The notes beneath the pieces are model-generated. The model was given only the letters and a program-made list of their open reading frames with translations, made no database searches and was not told the origin of the DNA. From Methylomonas sp. (GTDB lineage: Bacteria; Pseudomonadota; Gammaproteobacteria; Methylococcales; Methylomonadaceae), in assembly GCA_026990815.1 (NCBI GenBank), contig JALXCS010000391.1, positions 1 to 9,968 of the forward strand: DNA of 9,968 nt, in the 5' to 3' direction. The position numbers and the translations under genes were made by a program. Positions 1 through 6,244 of the stretch are shown here, one piece after another; the stretch's first letter is position 1; every line of letters begins with the position of its first letter.

Positions 1-30
1 ATCTATATAATCTGGAGCTATTGAAAATAG

Positions 31-921
31 ATGAACCTTAGAGACTTGAATTACATTGTAGCCGTTGCCAAGCACCGAAGTTTTGTACAGGCATCGGAAA
101 AATGTTTTGTTAGCCAGCCAACTTTGAGTACTCAAATCAAAAAGGTTGAGAAATTTCTGGGAATACAGATTTTTGAGCGCAATAATAAAAAAGTACTGCT
201 CACGGAAGTGGGAGAAGATATTGTTGCCATTGCGCAGCAAATACTTGAAGGGGTTGTTCAAATGAAGGAAATAGCAGCCAACGCACAGGAGCCTTTTGCG
301 GGTAATTTGAGGATAGGCGCTTTTCCTTCTTTGGCAAGTTACTTGTTCCCCGGTTTGGTTTTGGCTATTAAATCTGAACTTCCGAAAATTAAGCTTATTT
401 TGATAGAAGAAAAGACCAATATATTGATTGGCCAGTTAGAGTGTGGAGAGATTGATGCAGCAGTTCTTTCTTTACCGGTTAAAGAAGATTTTTTGGTCAG
501 CCAATCATTGTTTGAAGATCCCTTTGAACTTGCAGTGGCTCAGGACCATCCTTTGTCCGTGCGGGCAACAATTTCTCCACTTGAATTGCATAATCAGCAA
601 TTACTGCTACTGGATGAAGGTCATTGTATGCGTGATCAAGCCCTGCAATTTTGTCAATGGACGGGAGCACATGAACAGCTGGGAGTTCGGGCAGCCAGTC
701 TTGAAACGCTCAGACAAATGGTTATTGCAAGTACGGGAGTAACATTAATGCCAAAAATTGCCATCAGACCAGGCGAGATTGGAATTAAATATATTGCTTT
801 TGACAAGAGTGGTCCCAAAAGAACTATCGGCCTGGTTTGGCGTAAAAGTTCTGTTCGGAAAAAGCTTATGAAACGACTTGTCGAGTTATTTGAAAAGCGA
901 AAAGTTAACTCTATCAGCTGA
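31..921 (+). CDS. oxyR: OxyR, hydrogen-peroxide-sensing LysR-family transcriptional regulator
   Basis: A 296-residue LysR-type regulator. The N-terminal winged helix-turn-helix covers about residues 1-60, with the recognition region around SFVQASEKCFVSQPTLSTQI. The rest is a periplasmic-binding-protein-like regulatory domain. The sequence around residues 196-208, EGHCMRDQALQFC, carries Cys199 and Cys208 at the same numbers as the peroxide-reactive and resolving cysteines of Escherichia coli OxyR. The following SLETLRQMVIASTGVTLMP block is also typical of OxyR. In that family an intramolecular disulfide switches DNA contacts and activates catalase and peroxiredoxin genes; this role is inferred from the match. 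Length is close to the family norm (about 305). A TATAAT at 6-11 and a GGAG at 14-17 lie upstream, but they are too close together for both to serve this start. The gene is separated from the glycan operon by a repeat and a promoter, so co-transcription with it is unlikely. Confidence 0.93.
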   Translation: MNLRDLNYIVAVAKHRSFVQASEKCFVSQPTLSTQIKKVEKFLGIQIFERNNKKVLLTEVGEDIVAIAQQILEGVVQMKEIAANAQEPFAGNLRIGAFPSLASYLFPGLVLAIKSELPKIKLILIEEKTNILIGQLECGEIDAAVLSLPVKEDFLVSQSLFEDPFELAVAQDHPLSVRATISPLELHNQQLLLLDEGHCMRDQALQFCQWTGAHEQLGVRAASLETLRQMVIASTGVTLMPKIAIRPGEIGIKYIAFDKSGPKRTIGLVWRKSSVRKKLMKRLVELFEKRKVNSIS

Positions 922-950
922 AATAATGACTTAATGACGAGAAAGAAATT

Positions 951-1063
951 AATTTAACGGCTGGTGCAGAATTTTTATTCGCATTCGAGGCGCATAGCAA
1001 GCTATGTAACTGTTTGTGTAACGTGGAAGGCGGATAAAAAGACAATCAGTCAGTTGTTAAATT
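951..1063. repeat. Imperfect palindromic repeat, MITE-like or extragenic palindrome
   Basis: This intergenic segment can fold on itself in nested blocks. The outer arms, 951-963 (AATTTAACGGCTG) and 1051-1063 (CAGTTGTTAAATT), are inverted repeats matching at 11 of 13 positions. The inner arms, 972-986 and 1026-1040, match as inverted repeats at 13 of 15 positions. Near the centre, CATAGC (993-998) and GCTATG (1001-1006) form another small palindrome. There is no ORF inside. The size and terminal inverted repeats resemble a miniature inverted-repeat element, or an extragenic palindrome protecting or terminating the oxyR transcript. I see only one copy in this window and no clear target-site duplication, so mobility is inference. 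Confidence 0.55.
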
Positions 1064-1117
1064 TATTTTTTGAACGTTCCTTAGTGCCATTGGGTAAATC
1101 TGACTAGGTTGACAATC

Positions 1118-1126
1118 TGCTATAAT
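1118..1126 (+). promoter_or_regulatory. Extended -10 promoter for the glycan operon
   Basis: The sequence TGCTATAAT is a perfect extended -10 (TGnTATAAT). Transcription would begin near 1133, giving a leader of about 33 bases before the asnB start at 1166. A consensus TTGACA lies at 1109-1114, but only 6 bases before the -10 hexamer, too close to pair with it. At normal spacing the best upstream match is CTGACT at 1100-1105, with a 15-base spacer. An extended -10 can work without a good -35 box, so this is the likely operon promoter. Confidence 0.6.
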
Positions 1127-1165
1127 TCCTCAGTTTTACTGGTTGTTCTTAAATAGATTAATTCA

Positions 1166-3118
1166 ATGTGCGGATTCTGCGGATTTATTTCTACCCATGC
1201 CATATCTGAGCAGCAATGCCTGCCGATTATTAACCGGATGAATGGCGCAATTATTCATCGCGGACCGGATGATTCCGGTTCCTGGTTCGATGAAGCGTAC
1301 GGTGTGGCTTTGGGACACAGACGCCTGTCTATTCTGGATCTCTCTCCAGCAGGACATCAGCCGATGGTGTCTGCAAGCGGGCGTTTTATCATCGCTTTTA
1401 ACGGCGAAATCTATAATTTTCAGAAAATCCGTACTGAGCTTGAAAAAATCAGGAAATTTAATTGGCGGGGGCATTCAGATACAGAAATTCTGTTGGCAGC
1501 CATTGAAACCTGGGGCCTTGAAAAAGCATTACAGCAATGCGTGGGAATGTTTGCATTTGCTGTTTGGGATCAAGAACAAAAAACCTTGTCTTTGGCCCGG
1601 GACAGGTTGGGCGAGAAACCGCTTTATTATGGTTTCCAAAAAGGCATGTTTTTATTTGGCTCCGAGTTGAAAGCATTGCGGGAGCATCCTGCATGGCAGG
1701 GGGAAATAAATCGTGAAGCCTTGACACTGATGTTAAGATTTAACCACGTGCCTGCACCATATTCTATCTATCAGGATATATTCAAGCTTATGCCGGGTAC
1801 TTATCTGGTAATTAAAGCAGCAGCGCAGGATTTGCCCGAGCCTGTTTCTTACTGGTCGATGGTGGAAGTGGCGGAGCGAGGTCAGGCCAATTTGTTTTCC
1901 GGGAGTGATGAAGATGCCATCAGTTCACTTGATGCAATATTGAAACAAGCTGTTGTCGGGCAAATGGTTGCCGATGTGCCCTTAGGCGCTTTTTTATCTG
2001 GTGGCTATGATTCCACAACGGTAGTTGCTTTAATGCAAGCCCAGTCCAGCCGTCCTGTCAAAACTTTTTCGATCGGTTTTTACGAGGAAGCTTATAACGA
2101 GGCTGAACATGCCAAGGCAGTGGCCAGGCATTTGGGAACTGAACATACGGAATTATATGTGCGCCCTGAGGAGGTCAGAGAGATTATTCCATCCCTCCCT
2201 CATATCTATGATGAGCCTTTTGCGGATTCATCGCAAATGCCGACTTGTTTAGTTTCCCAGCTGGCAAAGCAGCATGTCACTGTTTCTTTGTCCGGCGATG
2301 GCGGCGATGAGTTTTTTGGTGGTTACAAGCGATATTTTGAGACAGCCAGCACCTGGCAGAAACTTGAAAAAATCCCGGAGCCGCTACGACAGGTTATCGC
2401 TAAAATTTTGCTGGCTATTCCTGTTAACTACTGGAATCAGGTTCTTAAATTATTTGGTCCTGTGCATGAAACATTTAGAGCTGGAATAGGTGGAGATAAA
2501 TTGCACAAATTGGCACCGGTACTGGCCAATGGCGGAAAAAATATTTTATACCGGCGGATGATGTCGCAATGGGATGATCCTGCTGGGGTTGTGATCGGAA
2601 GCAATGAGCCGTCAACAGATTTTGATAACCCGCCGCAGTTAAATAACCATTATCATCAAATGATGTGTCTTGACGCTTTGAATTATTTACCCAATGATAT
2701 TTTAACCAAGGTTGACAGGGCGGGTATGGCGATTAGTCTGGAAACGCGGATTCCGCTGTTGGACCACCGGGTGGTGGAATTTGCCTGGCAACTACCGTTG
2801 CCAATGAAAATCAGAAATGGTCAGGGCAAATGGTTGCTGCGGCAGGTTTTATACCAATATGTTCCGCAAAAAATAATGGATCGACCCAAAATGGGCTTTG
2901 GTGTACCGTTAGATTCCTGGTTGCGTGGGCCTCTGCGGGACTGGGCGGAAGATTTGCTGAATGAACAGCGGTTGCAACAGGAGGGTTTTTTTAATGTGCA
3001 GCCAATCCGAAAAAAATGGCAGGAACATCAATCTGGCAAGAGGTTATGGCATTATGATCTATGGAATGTTTTAATGTTCCAGTCCTGGCTTCAGGAGCAA
3101 AAAGGCGCGGGTCGTTAA
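1166..3118 (+). CDS. asnB: Glutamine-dependent asparagine synthetase-like amidotransferase of a polysaccharide locus (AsnB/WbpS type)
   Basis: A 650-residue class II amidotransferase. The start is fixed by the MCGFCGF opening, because the second residue, Cys2, must become the N-terminal nucleophile that releases ammonia from glutamine. Glutaminase landmarks follow: HRGPDDSG (31-38), GHRRLSI (50-56), FNGEIYNF (78-85) and SDTE (104-107). The synthetase domain has the ATP pyrophosphatase loop LSGGYDS (277-283), then IYDEPFADSSQ (347-357) and SGDGGDEFFGGY (376-387). The Tyr in SGGYDS replaces the usual Ile, Val or Leu. Within O-antigen loci, enzymes of this family (WbpS in P. aeruginosa O6) are proposed to turn a uronic acid carboxylate into its amide, which suits this context better than free asparagine synthesis, though that remains inference. 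No clear Shine-Dalgarno precedes the ATG. The stop shares one base with the next start. Confidence 0.88.
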   Translation: MCGFCGFISTHAISEQQCLPIINRMNGAIIHRGPDDSGSWFDEAYGVALGHRRLSILDLSPAGHQPMVSASGRFIIAFNGEIYNFQKIRTELEKIRKFNWRGHSDTEILLAAIETWGLEKALQQCVGMFAFAVWDQEQKTLSLARDRLGEKPLYYGFQKGMFLFGSELKALREHPAWQGEINREALTLMLRFNHVPAPYSIYQDIFKLMPGTYLVIKAAAQDLPEPVSYWSMVEVAERGQANLFSGSDEDAISSLDAILKQAVVGQMVADVPLGAFLSGGYDSTTVVALMQAQSSRPVKTFSIGFYEEAYNEAEHAKAVARHLGTEHTELYVRPEEVREIIPSLPHIYDEPFADSSQMPTCLVSQLAKQHVTVSLSGDGGDEFFGGYKRYFETASTWQKLEKIPEPLRQVIAKILLAIPVNYWNQVLKLFGPVHETFRAGIGGDKLHKLAPVLANGGKNILYRRMMSQWDDPAGVVIGSNEPSTDFDNPPQLNNHYHQMMCLDALNYLPNDILTKVDRAGMAISLETRIPLLDHRVVEFAWQLPLPMKIRNGQGKWLLRQVLYQYVPQKIMDRPKMGFGVPLDSWLRGPLRDWAEDLLNEQRLQQEGFFNVQPIRKKWQEHQSGKRLWHYDLWNVLMFQSWLQEQKGAGR

Positions 3119-4257
3119 TGGCAGAGCCTTCTGTTTTTGTCTATGTGATCAATGTTGACTGGTATTTCGATCTGCACTGGGTGCAAAGGGCCAGAGCAAA
3201 ACTGAATTCTGGGGCAAAAGTGCATATTATTATGAGTCAGACTGATCCTGAAATCTTTGAACGATTATCAGGCTTGGGTTTTGTTTGTCATGTCTGGAAT
3301 ATTGATCGCAGGTCAATTAATCCTTTTATAAGTGTTTTAAGATTGCGGGATTTGTATCGACTGATTAAAACAATTCAGCCTGAAATTGTTCATGCTATTA
3401 CCATCAAGCCTAATATTTTTGTTGGTTTGATCGCGCATGTATTAAAAACGCCTTATGTTTTAAGTGTGACGGGGACGGGTATCATTTTTTCTGGAAAAAC
3501 ATTGGTTATTCGAATGGTACGGCCGATTGTGCGTGTCTTGTACAGACTTGCAAGTACTAAAACTAGAAGAAAACTGATTTTCGAAAATTATTCAGACCTG
3601 GATTATTTTGTTGAAACAGGTTTGTGCGCAGCGGAAGATGCGGTCGCCATTTTAGGTGCAGGAGTCGATATTGATCAATTTAACCTGACCCCTGAACGAG
3701 ATCGGGAGCGACCCCTGATTTTGTTTGCGGGTCGTTTGCTTTGGGATAAAGGCTTGGGTGATTTGGTTGAAGCCGGAAAGATGCTAAGAAAACAAGGTCT
3801 GGATTTTGCAATTAAAGTGGCAGGAATTGTTGATCATGACACCATTAATGCTATTGATGAGAAAACCCTGGATCAATGGCACGATCAAGGTTTGATTGAA
3901 AGGCTGGGCAATGTCAGAAATATGCCCGCTTTGCTTGAAGAAGTCAATATTGTGGTTTTGCCGACCTATTATGGTGAGGGAGTTCCTCGGATTTTGATAG
4001 AGGCAGGGTCATGTGGTCGAGCTGTGGTAACGACGGACATGCCGGGTTGCCGGGAAATTATTGAGCATCGGGTTAATGGCTTGTTGGTGCCTCCAAGAAA
4101 TGTTGAAAAATTGACAGAAGCGTTGGCAGAATTAATAAAATCAGCTGAGTTAAGAGAAAAAATGGGGAATGCCGGGAGGGGAAAAGTCAAACGGTTTTTT
4201 TCGCAGCAGCAGGTGATCAATGAGACCCTGCAGCTGTATGAGGAGCTTCTTGAATGA
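3118..4257 (+). CDS. Family 4 (GT4) glycosyltransferase
   Basis: A 379-residue GT-B fold glycosyltransferase, probably cytoplasmic or loosely membrane-bound, transferring a sugar to the lipid-linked intermediate made by the downstream enzymes. The C-terminal GT4 domain shows the donor-binding stretch ILFAGRLLWDKG (201-212, with Arg206 and Lys211) and the EX7E motif, Glu287 and Glu295 in YGEGVPRILIEAG, followed by DMPGCREII and NGLLVPP. The N-terminal acceptor domain has IVHAITIKPN (90-99) and SVTGTG (116-121). I chose the ATG at 3118, which overlaps the asnB stop by one base (TAATG). An in-frame ATG at 3061 would lengthen the protein by 19 residues and bury it 58 bases inside asnB, which fits the family less well. 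The end overlaps the next gene by four bases (ATGA). The sugar specificity cannot be read from sequence. Confidence 0.88.
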   Translation: MAEPSVFVYVINVDWYFDLHWVQRARAKLNSGAKVHIIMSQTDPEIFERLSGLGFVCHVWNIDRRSINPFISVLRLRDLYRLIKTIQPEIVHAITIKPNIFVGLIAHVLKTPYVLSVTGTGIIFSGKTLVIRMVRPIVRVLYRLASTKTRRKLIFENYSDLDYFVETGLCAAEDAVAILGAGVDIDQFNLTPERDRERPLILFAGRLLWDKGLGDLVEAGKMLRKQGLDFAIKVAGIVDHDTINAIDEKTLDQWHDQGLIERLGNVRNMPALLEEVNIVVLPTYYGEGVPRILIEAGSCGRAVVTTDMPGCREIIEHRVNGLLVPPRNVEKLTEALAELIKSAELREKMGNAGRGKVKRFFSQQQVINETLQLYEELLE

Positions 4258-5210
4258 CAAGGGTTTTGATTACCGGGGCAAATGGTTTCGTTGGTACTAT
4301 CTTAAGCGAAAAATTATCAATGGACGGGGTTTTGGTCAGGGCTGCCTGTCGCTGCAAATCGAATTTCAATAATAACGAAGTAGAGTTGGTTGAAGTTGGG
4401 GATGTCAATGCCCAAACCGATTGGCAAAAAGCTTTGCAAGATATTGATATTGTCATTCATTTGGCTGCCAGGGTTCATGTTATGCATGAAGCAGCTTCCG
4501 ATCCATTTGCTGAATTCAAGAAAATCAATACCGCAGGAACACTTAATCTTGCAAATCAGGCTGTAAAGGCCGGAGTGAGCAGGTTGATTTTTGTTAGCAC
4601 AATAAAGGTTCATGGTGAGCAAACCAATAAAATTTATTCCGCTTCGGATGATGTCAACCCGTCAGACTTTTACGCACTTTCTAAATGGCAGGCAGAACAG
4701 GGTCTACAAGAAATTCGTGACAACAACGGGCTAGAAATAGTCATCATCAGGCCACCGCTGGTATACGGGCCGAAAGTGAAGGGAAATTTTTTGCGGCTTA
4801 TCAAGCTTGTCAATAAAGGTTTTCCTATTCCCTTGGCGAATGTCAAAAATAAAAGAAGTATGGTCGGAATCGATAATTTATGTGACTTGACAAAAACTGT
4901 TTTGTTGCATGAAAAGGCAGATGGCGAAGTGTTTCTGGTTTCTGATGGTCAGGATTTATCAACTCCAGAGTTGGTTCAATATCTTGCCGGGTGTCTAAAA
5001 AAACCGGCCAGATTATTTTCAATTCCTGTGTCGTGGCTTTACTTTGTTGCCGGACTGCTTAGGAAAAAACCAGAGCTTGAGCGTTTATGCGGCTCATTAC
5101 AGGTTGATATAGAAAAAAACCGGGAAATGCTGGGTTGGCAACCACCATATACTGTTGAAGAAGGAATTAGAAAAACGGTTACTGATTATCTGGAACGGAA
5201 TAAGCGGTAA
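4254..5210 (+). CDS. WbpV-like NAD(P)-dependent sugar nucleotide epimerase/4-ketoreductase
   Basis: A 318-residue extended short-chain dehydrogenase. The Rossmann motif GANGFVG (8-14) is at the very N-terminus, HLAARVHVM (69-77) follows, and the catalytic triad appears as Ser115 in VSTIKVHG with Tyr140-x3-Lys144 in FYALSKWQ. RPPLVYGP marks the substrate side. The sequence belongs with the polysaccharide-locus epimerases, such as P. aeruginosa WbpV and rhizobial WreQ. These act with a WbpM-type dehydratase and reduce UDP-4-keto-6-deoxy-GlcNAc to UDP-FucNAc or UDP-QuiNAc, the two C4 epimers. The neighbours here, WbpL and WbpM types, support that job, but which epimer is formed cannot be told. 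A plain UDP-GlcNAc C4-epimerase is the main alternative. The start overlaps the previous stop by four bases and the stop shares one base with the next start. Confidence 0.85.
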   Translation: MTRVLITGANGFVGTILSEKLSMDGVLVRAACRCKSNFNNNEVELVEVGDVNAQTDWQKALQDIDIVIHLAARVHVMHEAASDPFAEFKKINTAGTLNLANQAVKAGVSRLIFVSTIKVHGEQTNKIYSASDDVNPSDFYALSKWQAEQGLQEIRDNNGLEIVIIRPPLVYGPKVKGNFLRLIKLVNKGFPIPLANVKNKRSMVGIDNLCDLTKTVLLHEKADGEVFLVSDGQDLSTPELVQYLAGCLKKPARLFSIPVSWLYFVAGLLRKKPELERLCGSLQVDIEKNREMLGWQPPYTVEEGIRKTVTDYLERNKR

Positions 5211-6190
5211 TGCTGCTAGTCTTATTATTTACCGTTTTTTTGATTGCGATGGCGGTTACGTTGTTAGTCAGGTTCTACGCGATTAAACATTTACTGGATA
5301 TTCCAAATCATCGCAGCTCTCATCAGTTGCCTACTCCCAGAGGAGGCGGGTTGGGCATTGTAGTTGCCTTTTATGTGGCAATATTGTTTTTATATTTTTC
5401 CGGTACGATGGAGAGTGACAGATTTTATGCTTTGTTAGCTGGTTTGCCGGTGGCAGGAATAGGTTTTTGGGACGACCACCAACCTTTGGCTGCTCGCTGG
5501 CGTTTATTGGTACACCTTGGTGCGGCGATGCTAGCACTGTATTTTTTGCGAGAACAATTGACTGCACAGTTTTCCGGAGCGATCGCGGTTTTGTCCAGTC
5601 TATTTTTTTTGGTGTGGTCGTTAAATTTATTCAATTTTATGGATGGAATAGATGGTATTGCTGGCTCAGAAGCACTGTTTGTCTTTCTTTCCCTTGCAAG
5701 TATGATGTGGTTTGTCAATGATGATTTAGCCTTGTTGGGATTCTCTCTGGCTGCATCCAGTTTGGGGTTTCTCATTTTAAACTGGCCGAGTGCAAAAATT
5801 TTTATGGGTGATATTGGTAGTGGTTTTTTAGGCTTTGTTATTGCGCTGTTGATTTTGATCTACAGTAGGGTTTCCCACATTTTTTTGCTGATAGGGGTAA
5901 TTATTTTTGCTGTTTTTATTGTTGATGCAACGCTGACACTTATTACTCGTTTTCTCAGGGGGGAACAATGGTATCAGGCGCACTGCAGCCATGCCTATCA
6001 ACATGCATCGAAACAGTACGGGCATTTGAAAGTATTGTTAAACGTTTGGGCAATTAATATCTTTTGGCTGTTGCCAATTGCTATCTGGGTTTTTCTAAAT
6101 CCTACAAATGGGCTATTGGGTTTGCTGGTTGCTTATTTACCCTTGATTTTTCTGGCGCACTATTTTAAAGCGGGCAGGGATTGGTGTTAG
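5210..6190 (+). CDS. wbpL: WbpL-like undecaprenyl-phosphate HexNAc/QuiNAc/FucNAc-1-phosphate transferase
   Basis: A 326-residue polytopic inner-membrane protein of the MraY/WecA/WbpL superfamily, strongly hydrophobic with about ten predicted membrane segments. It moves a sugar-1-phosphate from a UDP-sugar to undecaprenyl phosphate, the first step of lipid-linked glycan assembly. Visible family motifs in order are IPNHRSSH-PTPRGGG (31-47), GFWDDH with Asp88-Asp89 (85-90), FNFMDGIDG (141-149), FMGDIGSG (198-205) and the late cytoplasmic CSHAYQH (259-265). The PNHRSSH/PTPRGGG form and the HAYQ motif point to the WbpL branch rather than MraY. Members accept UDP-FucNAc, UDP-QuiNAc or UDP-GlcNAc. 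With the adjacent 4-ketoreductase and dehydratase genes, a 2,6-dideoxy sugar is the likely substrate (inference). The ATG overlaps the preceding TAA by one base, so translational coupling is expected. Confidence 0.9.
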   Translation: MLLVLLFTVFLIAMAVTLLVRFYAIKHLLDIPNHRSSHQLPTPRGGGLGIVVAFYVAILFLYFSGTMESDRFYALLAGLPVAGIGFWDDHQPLAARWRLLVHLGAAMLALYFLREQLTAQFSGAIAVLSSLFFLVWSLNLFNFMDGIDGIAGSEALFVFLSLASMMWFVNDDLALLGFSLAASSLGFLILNWPSAKIFMGDIGSGFLGFVIALLILIYSRVSHIFLLIGVIIFAVFIVDATLTLITRFLRGEQWYQAHCSHAYQHASKQYGHLKVLLNVWAINIFWLLPIAIWVFLNPTNGLLGLLVAYLPLIFLAHYFKAGRDWC

Positions 6191-6196
6191 CAGTTT

Positions 6197-6205
6197 TGAT
6201 ATACT
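6197..6205 (+). promoter_or_regulatory. Possible extended -10 promoter for wbpM
   Basis: TGATATACT fits the extended -10 pattern TGnTATAmT with one hexamer mismatch. It lies in the only real gap of the glycan cluster, 54 bases between wbpL and wbpM. Transcription would begin near 6212, about 33 bases before the GTG. No good -35 box stands at 16-18 bases upstream. A second promoter would let the dehydratase be made apart from the upstream operon. Confidence 0.4.
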
Positions 6206-6244
6206 AGAGCCTTCTTTTTTCTTGAAAAGGCGCCAAAGCATTAC

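Noticed and set aside
6..17. TATAAT and GGAG immediately before oxyR as a joint promoter and ribosome binding site
   Set aside because: If TATAAT were the -10, the transcript would begin after the GGAG; both cannot serve the same start, and the upstream sequence is cut off by the window edge.
1163..1727. Minus-strand ORFs antisense to asnB
   Set aside because: They lie wholly opposite a well-conserved amidotransferase and their translations show no domain; they are frame shadows.
3061..3117. Upstream in-frame ATG at 3061 as start of the GT4 glycosyltransferase
   Set aside because: It would add 19 residues without family resemblance and overlap asnB by 58 bases; ATG 3118 gives a one-base overlap like the wbpL junction.
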